Assembly: GCF_963576545.1 (NCBI RefSeq)
Contig: NC_083646.1
Location: 17,027,961 to 17,091,960 of the forward strand
Direction of reading: 5' to 3'
Length of the DNA stretch: 64,000 bases
From: Limanda limanda
Lineage: Eukaryota > Chordata > Actinopteri > Pleuronectiformes > Pleuronectidae
Position numbers and translations under genes: made by a program. Positions 12,901 through 23,471 of this stretch are shown piece by piece (position 1 is the stretch's first letter; each line of letters begins with the position of its first letter). The notes beneath the pieces were generated by a model. It was not told the DNA's origin. It searched no databases and saw only the letters and a program-made list of their open reading frames with translations.

Positions 12901-13191
12901 TATTATTAATATTATTAATAATATTATTATTAGACTGTAATTACAACTGTCCTTGATTAACATAGTGAAGTTTTAGTCAATTTAACATTAGGTAATTTAG
13001 TCAATTTCCAATTCAATAAAAAACATACAAATTTAATTCAAAATAGTTTTCAGTAGTTTGACTGCCTCTAAATTAGATGTTTTTTGTGATTAAACATCAA
13101 TCAAAGCATCACTTATCCTCACGTCTCTGTCTGTGCAGGATTTGATCATTTTTAACTTAATCAAATAAAATGTATAGAGAACACTCACCAT
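9973..13191 (-). CDS. tnfrsf6b: TNFRSF6B-like soluble decoy receptor (DcR3), complete
   Basis: This is a secreted TNF-receptor-superfamily decoy; mammalian DcR3 neutralises FasL, LIGHT and TL1A. Coding exons are 13191-13189 (ATG only, ATG|gtgagt), 11799-11412, 10607-10428, 10336-10255 and 10180-9973. Together they give 861 nt, 286 aa plus stop, with every phase agreeing; human DcR3 is 300 aa. Residues 1-18 form a Leu-rich signal peptide. Four cysteine-rich domains follow: about 38-62 (with CDRCPPGT), 62-102 (HYTELWNHLPRCLYC), 104-139 and 142-184. No transmembrane segment follows; instead there is a basic helical C-terminus (about 191-286, including RVVKMRRFVSRYI), and no death domain. NX(S/T) sites occur at NSSS, INSS and NCS. 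The aromatic HYTxxW block and the short tail favour DcR3 over osteoprotegerin. It lies 2.6 kb downstream of osteoprotegerin, same strand. The alternative is a death-domain-less osteoprotegerin paralogue. Confidence 0.86.
11237..11351. repeat. Large inverted repeat (40-bp arms) in DcR3 intron 2
   Basis: The left arm 11237-11276 and the right arm 11312-11351 are reverse complements at 34 of 40 positions, including the shared block TCAATGCTTTGTGA. The loop is 35 bp. The palindrome GTGACGTCAC (a consensus CRE core) lies at 11271-11280. The structure begins about 60 nt beyond the 5' splice site of coding exon 2 on the transcribed strand. Confidence 0.85.
11813..12245. repeat. Five-copy minisatellite with ctactact core, DcR3 intron 1
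   Basis: Five units begin with the identical 15-mer GGTCACTGCTACTGC at 11816, 11892, 11986, 12065 and 12153. Spacings are 76, 94, 79 and 88 bp, so short and long units alternate. Bodies are (CTA)n/(CTACTG)n; the long units also contain 'actgccactaccacaactac'. Its proximal edge is about 14 bp from the 3' splice site of DcR3 coding exon 2 (right end 11799). Confidence 0.95.
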
Positions 13192-13239
13192 GCTGATAAT
13201 GTTGTCACTCCAGTTGAAGAGGATTTGGTAGTGGAAGCA

Positions 13240-13260
13240 GGTTCTTTCTTATAGTGAACG
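13240..13260 (-). promoter_or_regulatory. TATA-like element upstream of the DcR3-like gene
   Basis: On the minus strand CACTATAAGAAAG lies about 57-62 nt upstream of the DcR3 start codon. This spacing would give a start site and 5'UTR of roughly 30 nt. Only the motif and its position support it. Confidence 0.3.
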
Positions 13261-15716
13261 TACAGGAACTGCCATTTGCGTAGGCGTCCAGATAAACCGC
13301 AATTCAAAAAAGGTCAGATTATCTTCTAACTTCCACTTCCACAAAGATAGAGGCTCAGATTCGGAGTATTAAAAAAATTACTAATAAAAGCTTCTAGGAA
13401 GTATTAAAGCAAGAGTTGCGTCAACCTAAGAGATCAGTTAATTAGATGCAAAGCCATTCAATGACATTTAATTCAGCTTTTTACAGTTCCCCCTGTCAGT
13501 ATAGAAGAAGCTGATGTTTCCACTTCGCACAGTTTCTCATTTACTGGAATTGAATCTGAGTTCATCAGCTTTGAAGCCCCGGATGTTTCAGGATCTAATA
13601 TGCAAGTCATGAAAATGCAATCATCTGCCACACAATAACACTCATGACCCCAGAGGTTGTGAAACAGCTGAAGGAATCTCAAGGAAATGTCTGCTTTTGC
13701 ACAACCTCTTTAAAAGTCATTTTAAAATTTCCATTCATTCTCTCTTTATCGTCATTTGTATGGAGATGTGGATCATTGTTATTTTTCAATGGTTTGACAT
13801 TTGAGAAAAAAATATTGGTGATTCACTCAGGATGTACTGTATGACAGTGTATTGATAAGGGGGAAATGAGTCAAATAAGTGACTAAGTTTTACTCATCTC
13901 CTGTTTCTGCCGAATACAAGAACATTATATCATCATGTCAGGGTTATATTAATTCACATCATTTAAAAGAAAACACGTTTTTGTAGAAGTGTACAAGAAT
14001 ACAATGTATGAAGAATACAAAAATATATAAAAAATAATGATGATAATAAATTCTCAAAAGCACCTTGTGGTTAATTTGTAATTTGTTAATGGATAAAGTT
14101 GCCATAAAGGGGAAACATGTTATTAGAAATGTATGTGTAAACATTTCATTTATAAAAGTTTCATTGACAGCTTCTGTCTTCTTGGTTGAATCTTGCTCTG
14201 AACACCTGGATTTGGGCAGTTTATCTCATTCTTTCTGACAGATCCTCCCACTCCTTCTCTATGGCACTGGGACACTCATGGACAGTCAGAAACTTGTCCT
14301 GAAGCCACTCTGACTCTGCCTTGCACTGACAGTTGAACCATTGACCCAAGGTTCAGGGGGGGGGGCTGGGGAGGCTTTGGCCCCAGCTGAAATCTGATTT
14401 GGAGGGCCCCTGTCCTGTCAGAGGACTTTTTTAAATTAACTTGTTTTATACTAGCCGCTTGTTTACAACACCAACAATAAATATGAAAATTTGTTAAGAA
14501 TTTCTATTGCCTTAGCTTTTCTGAAGTATACTATGTGCTTGAACCACAAATAATTATCCCTAAATTGTGCCCCTGTATGGCCGCTGTATGGCCCCTTATT
14601 TAGAAGGCTCAAATAAAACATATTCACAGTATATACTGGAACAGAGAATTTTATGAATGTTGCCCAACCCTAGTATGTAATGAATATTGATATTCACTTA
14701 AATGTTCTAAGTGTTGTGTGTGTATTATGCTTGGAATTAAAATATATTTAATATTAACTCCTGACCCTGATATAACCTAATCTATAAACTTGAAGGAAAT
14801 TATAAGACAACAGCAAAATGCCAGAGACAATATTATATGCATTTTTTACAAACTGATTTTAATCAGATCATTTGACATTAGTGTTCACAAGTTACACGAG
14901 CTTAAAGAGAACCAGTCAAGCATATATACAATAAAGATCATACATTTAACAATATAAAAGTGATAAAACAAAATATAAAACAAATATCACTTCATGAACT
15001 TGCAGCATTTGGAATCCAGTATTTCTGATGAAGTAATTAAAAAAACAAGCTTTTACATGCTCAGAAACTACATTTTTTTAAATAGAAAACAATTGCACTC
15101 CTTTGTACATTCATAAAGCTGACAATTTAAAAATAAAAATTCAGACGAGCTTTACTTGCCAGCAGTCCAGAACAAACCAACAAACACACAAAGCGAAACT
15201 GTAGAAAATTACATGTATTTCATTATGAAACCAAATCCTTCCTCTCAAACAGCGAGAAAGCAACAATAATAAAAACAGCCCATCTTCCATAAAACAGTTT
15301 GCTATTTACATCTTAAATATTTTCTTTTTTTCACAGACTCTGGTAGAAAGGTTTCTAGGATTTTTTTTTTTTTTTTTAACTTTTTGATTTAGTCTGCCTT
15401 GAGTACACAGATGTCAAATATGTTTTCTTTATTTTATCAATTCTTATTCGATTTATAACTGCAGACGGGTATTTTATATAGAGGGAAGTTTTTACTTTTT
15501 ATTGTAGTTTTTATAATCATGTGTATCAATCAATAATAATTTGATAGAACACCAGTGACAGGAAGAAGAGTTTATCTTTCCACTTTTCTTTTTTGACGAA
15601 ATACCTCTTGGCACTATGTGCATAGCTTGATATCATTTGGTGATATCTTGAAGACCTGAAATTATCGTGTGACCCATGTCTGTTACTCTTTCACATACCT
15701 TTATGCCCCAGGTTCA
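13255..15716. other. Spacer between osteoprotegerin and DcR3
   Basis: AT-rich sequence with no splice-bounded reading frame. The part right of about 14840 is likely osteoprotegerin 3'UTR or downstream sequence; minus-strand AATAAA-type motifs occur near 15427-15434 and 15496-15502. A degraded repeat occupies about 14345-14680. Confidence 0.6.
14345..14680. repeat. Degraded dispersed repeat ending 'gttgcccaaccct'
   Basis: A G-rich block (a run of G at about 14357, then ggaggctttggccccagctg) leads through AT-rich sequence to gttgcccaaccctag at about 14659. That end resembles the right terminus of the element at 22477-22850, which suggests a hAT-like MITE remnant. Confidence 0.4.
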
Positions 15717-15749
15717 GTGTGTGCGTGTGTGTGTGTGTGTGTTTGTGTT
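15717..15749. repeat. (GT)n microsatellite in proximal osteoprotegerin 3'UTR
   Basis: A GT run interrupted by GC and TT, reading (AC)n on the osteoprotegerin sense strand. It starts about 32 nt after the stop codon, so it should be part of the mature transcript. Confidence 0.9.
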
Positions 15750-15780
15750 TCTGCATATATTCCTGTTTGTACCTGCTTCC

Positions 15781-18665
15781 TTATTCATTTAAAGGCTTAT
15801 GGCCCTTAAAACACAACTCGTCCTGCAGCATACTGACAAACATCTTCTCATACAACTTGTGCGCTGAGGTGGTTCCTATGATGCGGCTGATCTTCTTCAG
15901 GCCCTTCAGCAGGTAGCGCGGCGTCCCCCCCTGGCTGCGCAGCACCCTCAGACTGTGAGACAGGCCTTTGGCTAGATCCAGGTCGTAGTTTGCCGTCTTC
16001 CACAGGTGAAGAAGCTGCAGGATGTATTGCCTGGGCAGGCAAGTCGAGACCACAGCCCGGACGTCCTCCTGCTGAACCCTCAACCCCGGCAGGCTGTTGG
16101 TGACCTGCAGGAGGTCGTCTAGGGTCAGGTTCTTCAGGCCGTTGCAGCGAGAGACCTTCCTCTCACAGTGGTTCACACCTGGAGGGACAGGATACAAACA
16201 TGAATACACAATTGCAGGATTTAATTAAGAACTGGGTAAAACTAGTGTGTTGTATTTATATTGTACCTCGTATGATGCCGTACAGCTTGTCCTGGTCCTT
16301 GTTCTGCTCCCTCCACAGTCGCAGCAGGTGGAGGACCTGCTGGTGAGGGGAGCAGGCCTTTTTCAGCCTCTCCAGGCTCTTACGTTCCACCCTCCGGCCC
16401 GGGAGACTCTCCAACAGCCGCTCCAGGGGCACTGAGGACAGCTGCAGCGAGGCGAGAGACTGGAACACTGCCTCCTCACACAGAGTCACATCTGAAATAA
16501 AGTGAACGAGACAGGAAGAGTGAGCTTTAAAACTATTTTTTTTATTTTTACAGTATAACATCATACACTGTCTGCATAACTGTCAAGGGCCATTCAGGTA
16601 ACAGTCTCCTGCCCAACACAGAGCAGGGGAACGAACCAACAACCCCTCTGGTGGGTGGACGTCTATCCTCTCTACCTCCTGAGCCACAGCCGCCTCAACA
16701 TAGTAGGACAGTATGATAATGTCAATATTCCATGCAAGAAATAATATTCTTCCTCTTTCAAGTAAAAAGTTTAATTCTTAAGCAACACCATTTTTTGGAA
16801 GTCAGCACAGGGGTCTTGCTGCAAATGCCTTATTGACCTTGTTTGACCAGTAGCTTATGGTGACAAACTTTAAAAATATATTACTGCGTAACTGTCAGAA
16901 TGAGTCAGTTCGCTTTCACAATCATTGAATGTTTAATCCAGCGTTCATCACTCAGTGGACACAGTGACACAGTCGTCTCCTGACTATGGCTTAGTGCACT
17001 AGGGCAAGTGGGGTACAGGGATGAAAACGTAAATGCGATTTTACTGTTTTATTCCAGACAATTTAACCAAGAGCTTTTTTTGAAGGTAACATCATAGCAG
17101 AGGGAACATCATATAACAAATGAAGAGTTGCATTGAAATGTATTCTTCATTCTTGGAACAGAGTTGCTGTTTAGATCCGTGTTTTCTTCTCCACACAGTT
17201 GATGTTTTATGACTGGATTTGTTTTTACACGTTTGCGTGAGTGTTTATTAGTGTTGCGTCGGAATGTGACCACATCAGAGAAAATGATTTCCTCTCTTTC
17301 TCTTCCCCATCGACAGCACAGAACCACTATTGACAAACCGAACCAAACTGAGTGTGCCTGTGTTTCTATGCAACGAGATGACAACAGCACCTCAAACTGA
17401 GGTGCACTTTCCCGCTCAGTTGTAACAAATTCATTCATATTTCATCATAACCTGTCCTACATTTCTGCAAGCGAAGATCAGCTTCACTGATAGTATTTTC
17501 TTCACTTGAAGTCGGGAAACCTCAACCTGCTCTAATTACTGCACACACTATTAGAGCCCAATGAAGAAAGACTATGAGATTTTGAGAATAATCTTGTAAC
17601 ATTGTGTGAAAAAGTCATAATATTACAAGGATAAAGTTATTAACAATAAAGCTGTAATATAAGGAGAATAAAGTAGAAATTTTACATAAAAGTCATAATA
17701 GTATGAATATTTATTTTTTAGGAGATAAGAATAACTTTTTTAGCATAACTTCCCAATTTCAAATATTCCTATTTGACAACACCTTATCAAAAATTATGAC
17801 ATTTTTTCCCCTAAATTTATGACATTTATTGTAATATCACAACTTTATTCTCAAAATCTCAACGAGAGCTGGAGGTGATGAAATTACAGCTGAACTGACT
17901 TGCAGAACATGATGGACATCAGAAAACCGATGTCGGGTAGAGTCATTGAGTTTAATGTGAAGAGGATATTATCTCTTGTTTCTCTCGTGTCTGGATGTTG
18001 TAAGTGCAGCTCGGTTTATAACTGACATTGACATCCCGGTGGTTGCTCTGAGACACATATAGCAACTTTGGGAATCCCAACTGCTTTCAATCTAACATTT
18101 TTACTAAACGGTTCCAGGATTTACCACAAACTATCTGCGGTTGTGTCGTCCACAGGAAGACAATTTGTGAATGAATATTTGAGGAGAGCATCACCCTCAG
18201 CTACACAGTGTGTGTGTGTGTGTGTGTCTTCGGTGACTGGTTTCCCGGGGTATTTAGTTTCGTATCTGAAGCTTCTCCTCTCAAATTAATTGTCAGCATC
18301 TGTCATAGTTAAGGTCTGAGTAACTGAAACTAACCAGTCCGCCTGTTCTCTCGTTTCTGCTTGACTCAGTTTCCTCTGTTATTGCGCTCCGAGGATTTGA
18401 CAGCTAAAGGAGTAATTGATCCATCGTGGGTCACTATGACAGGATTGCTGTAAACACCCCGTTCAACTCTTTTACTCTGGAACTTCTTCCTCCTCTTGTG
18501 TTGGTTTTACGGGCACACAAGAATTTGGAAAAGTATGGAATTTGGACAACAGACCTGACCGAGGAAATCCCCTGCCTTCAGGAATGAAATGACCACACGT
18601 TGAAAATAATTCAGCTCTGACGGATTCTAAGTTGTTGACAATTGAGGTTTGCTCAAAATCATTAT

Positions 18666-18751
<86 letters not shown>

Positions 18752-20867
18752 GTACAAATGATCTCCAGCCTGCTTTTAGTCCCTAAAACCCTCCATATGC
18801 TGAGGATTAGACATTGAGCCCTCCTTTAGCTAGTTGAAGACAGTGTTCTCACCAGTGTGGCACAGAGTGTGATGCTGGGAGCACTCCAGTGTTGCCGCCT
18901 TGTCCTGGCTGCCGCAGAGGCTGTCTGAAGTGGACGTGCCCCACCTCAGCGTCTTCAGACCCCAGTCCGAGCAGTTTCTGTGGCGCTGGCACGTCTCAGT
19001 GGCCGAGCTGCCGGCGGAGAAATGACCAGGCGGACAGTGCTCACACGCGGTGTCACTCACTGGTGTACCTGCAGGAGAAACACACAGGGTGGTCTATTGA
19101 TTTTATGAATGAGAAAACGGCTGTAAATGGATTTATACAGCTTAAAATCAATGGTATATTATTTATGATTAGACGCTCAATCATACAGATTTCTCATCAC
19201 ACTTCTCCTCATGTGACATCTCAGCATTTTCCAGTGTGAACACGATGTGCACGTTCAGCTCGTCTAAAAGGACGAAGTGATTCCAGGAACGTCGACCACA
19301 GCGTCATGTGACAACCCATCACAATGACAGATGACTGTGTGACTCTGATAATGACTCACACTGGTCTCACTTACTACAACAGCTCCTTCATTATATCTTG
19401 CTTGCAAACCACAGTGCTTGAGTTCTACTACTATGATGACAAATCGAACTGCACCCCACATTGTTCTTTTTCAGATTGACTGACAGGAAGATCATCAAAA
19501 CCCCCCAATTGTCTTTGAGGTTTGAATATATGTTTTAAAATATTCAGTAAAACACAAGTTAAACTACTGTAAGGTCTTAAGTTTTGTGTCTCAAATGTTT
19601 TGTGCAATAAAAAATAACAAATGTCACATTTATCCAAATGTTTATGTACTAAATTGAAAATAAAATGTCTAAATATCTAAAGTGATTGAGAAGAAAACTC
19701 TTTTCTTTTTGAGTGAAAGCAATGCAGCCCCTATGCACGCTGCATATATATCCCAGTAAGGCAATGCTAACTTTTAATATTGTTATAATGCTATTTCATT
19801 CAAGTGACTGCTTCATGACGTCACTTATCATATGACAACATATGATCGTGACGCTTTTTCTTAGCAATATAAGATTCTCTCTATAATTTCTGGATTTATC
19901 TTGGAAAATGTGTTTCTCTGACCATATATATATTTTTTATTGTGACCTTTGACCTCTCAATTCCAAAGGTTAATCATCTAGGAAAAAAACACTCTAAAGT
20001 TATAATCCCAACAAGAACAAAACATTATCCTGCTTAAACCGACGTGCTGAGACATGAATGTATTGTATACACATACGATGAAGTGATTATATAATTCAAA
20101 AGTAACATCTGAAAATAAGAATTACTGTGAAATTTCTCATATGTAAATGATTATTAGTTTTTTGTGTCCCTTCTTATATAATAATGTGACCTAAAGGCAC
20201 ATATTTATTCAACTCAGTATCTTAAAGCATTTGAACCCATTTACCATTATCATGATGACTTTACAGTAAACGTAAATGGTGTATGACCTGTATGGCATCA
20301 TGATGACCCAGGTAGCGGCTAACATCCTCTTTTTATTTTAATCTCTGACGTGCTGAAGTGAAAGCGCTGTGGGAGGTGAGCTACTCATATCAGATTTAAC
20401 CTTTAATCAGTTTCCCGCTAACACGGCACAATATGTTCTTTCTTTGAAAACACTTCAGCATTTAGCATTACGAGGCAAAACCATATGCTGATTTGCGAAG
20501 TGATAATGTTTCCGGGGCCACTGCTGACAGAGGAGGTAGAGTTTGAGAACGTGTCAGCGTATCTTCAGTATGGTTTCATATGCTGGCATCGAATTTTTCT
20601 TCTGAGATTTTCCTCTGTCACAGCAAAATCAGCATGTTCGCACTTTACTGTCTGAAGAAAAAGCTGTAGATATCATTTTAATAAGTAATGCAAATTCTAC
20701 TGTCTACATTGTGTTGTATATTCATGAACTAAATGAGGTGCAGTTAGATGCACAGATTACAAACTAGGTTAATTTATACATTATTTGTCTATTAATCAAT
20801 TAGTTGATTATTAGATTAGTTATTTTGTTAATCAATTGATTATTATCAATAGTATACTTTATATGAA

Positions 20868-20913
<46 letters not shown>

Positions 20914-23374
20914 TCCTGCCTACTTTCAGCATTTTTTGAGTGTTAATATCTGTTTACAATATTTTTTTATACATAATTTAATAAACATATCTACTATCAC
21001 ATTTTCTGATTTCTTGCACAAAACAAGCATTTTAACGACAGTAAACTGTGTTTTAGTTTAGGGAAACAATTTGGGGCACTTTAACTATTTTACAACAATT
21101 TAGATAAAAAAGGAAAACATAAGATTAATTGATAATTATCAATTGATTGGTTGGTTCTCTCTCATATAGTATGTTCTGTTCTCGTTGCTTCTACCAGTTT
21201 CCAAAAACCATAGAAGGGCATAAAACCTTGCAGAGAAAGAATAGAAACTTAAAAACAGCCGCATCAGGAGATCAAGGAGCAGAGTCATAAAACGCATTTG
21301 TGCTGTTAGAAGACTGAACCGTGACTTTTCTATCATCCGGCGGTTTAAAGGTCTTAAACCACAAGTCATTACATAACAAGTCTTACAGAGGGGAATCCCC
21401 TGAACTGCCGCGTCATGTCTGCAGAGCTACATTAGGCCTTCAAGTCAAATTGTGTAGATGGAACAATGTAGTGGAAAAAGCTATGTCATCTTCGACTTGT
21501 GTCTGCGGCGCAGGGGTCCGATGATGATAACCACCAGCGTGGATGGAAATTGTTGTGTCACCGATGCAGAGCGGCTGGATTCCGGTTCTCAGGTCTGAGA
21601 TGAAGTCATGACAAAGTGCAGCGCCAGTTTGTGCTGCGGTTCCAGTAGAAATATCAGATTCTGTTTCGCTGAAATGTTGAAGTTAAGCACCGGCCTGTGT
21701 TTATGTTGCCCACAGTCACGGGTTACGCGCCAAAGGAAAAAATCTGCCTGGAATATCAGGTCCCAGATCCACCACGATAATGTCACCCTTGACCGTGCCG
21801 ACCTTTATAATTAGCTCAGACAGCATTTGTTTCCGGATCGTGAGGGAAAACGCTGATGTTGACACCACAATAAGAGAACCTGTGATTTCAGAATAACATG
21901 CAACCACTGACCAAACATTACTCACATATTCTAGTCTGGCAAGATTGAAATTATCTCACTCCTTGGAGAGAGAAAATCATTTCCCATGCAGCCACCTACA
22001 ATTCCACAAACCTGCTCGTCTGTGTGTGAAACGCATCTCTGGAGAAGGGTCTTCAAACCTGACGTGTGGATTGTAGGTGTCTCAAGGAAGTGCACTTCCA
22101 AATTAGTTGTGATGTGTGATACGTTCTATATGTGTGCGTGTCTGTGGACCGAGTTGAAACTTTTCTTCTCATATGTCGGATAAACTACACCAGCGTTCGG
22201 CAAAAGCCTCCATTATATTGATAATTAAAAAAAAAAAATTCACCATAACGGATTGACACGTCATTCACAGGTGCTGATCTCCGTCATGAGAAACCATTAA
22301 TAAAATCATTTCCTCTTTAATACAAATTTGTTGCTGGATGCTTTATACTAAGTTTCCCCTTTCGTAATGTTGTTAATCCTTTATGTTCTTGAAGAGGAAC
22401 AAGTGACGCAGCACTTTGTTGGTATGATTTAACAGAGTCTTCCCTTTTAATTGATGAAACTTTTAACTTAGTACTTGGGCTGAGCGATGTATGAAAACGG
22501 ATATCAATAAATCAATGATTGTCATGATAAATGTAATTATTATTATTATAATAATTTGTATTAGTAGTTTAAAGACTGATTTTTGCTCCAAAGTGAAAGT
22601 TGTGATTTTAAATGTTTCTTTATGAGCAGAGACAAGTAGCAAAACATTCTGCAAATCTGAAATAGATTAATTGTGTTGTTACCTTATCTCTACACAATAC
22701 ACAAGTTTGTACAATGCATAAGCAGTATATTGATATATATTGAATCTGAGTTGTATTTCTATTGATAAAAGTCATATTGATAATACATGATCAAATGACA
22801 ATAACAAATTGAAATCATAATAATTGATATTGTTTTATTGCCCAACCCTTCTAATTTCATAGCCTACAGCTGTCTAAGACCATCACTGCCACCAGCTGAT
22901 ACTCTTGCTGACAGACAGGAAACTGAGCTTAACTTTTTTAAATATCTTCACGTGATTTATTACTTTTTGAAATATAATTTTTTTGCCAAAGTCTATTAAT
23001 ATTCAACTTATATATCATATTATTATAGCCAGGTCTCTACATCATCAATCGAAAATGAAATGATTAGTTGCATTCCTCATCATTTGGAAATCACACAACT
23101 TAGAAACATACATTTTAGATATAACTAAATGTATAACATTACTACCGCTAACGCTAAAGCACTTCTCTGGAACTAGAGCATGTAAAGGATACACTGAGTA
23201 TTTGTCACGCATGTATTATGCAATACTGCCACTCAAAGTGCAGGTCAGGTGTGGTAATGCAGCAACGAAACATGCGTGTGGGTATTAACATTCAGACCAA
23301 AGTTCCCATTGCTAATCTTTGTCACGTGTATCAACGACAACAAGTATCTGCTACATATTGTGTGTGTGTGTGTC

Positions 23375-23471
<97 letters not shown>

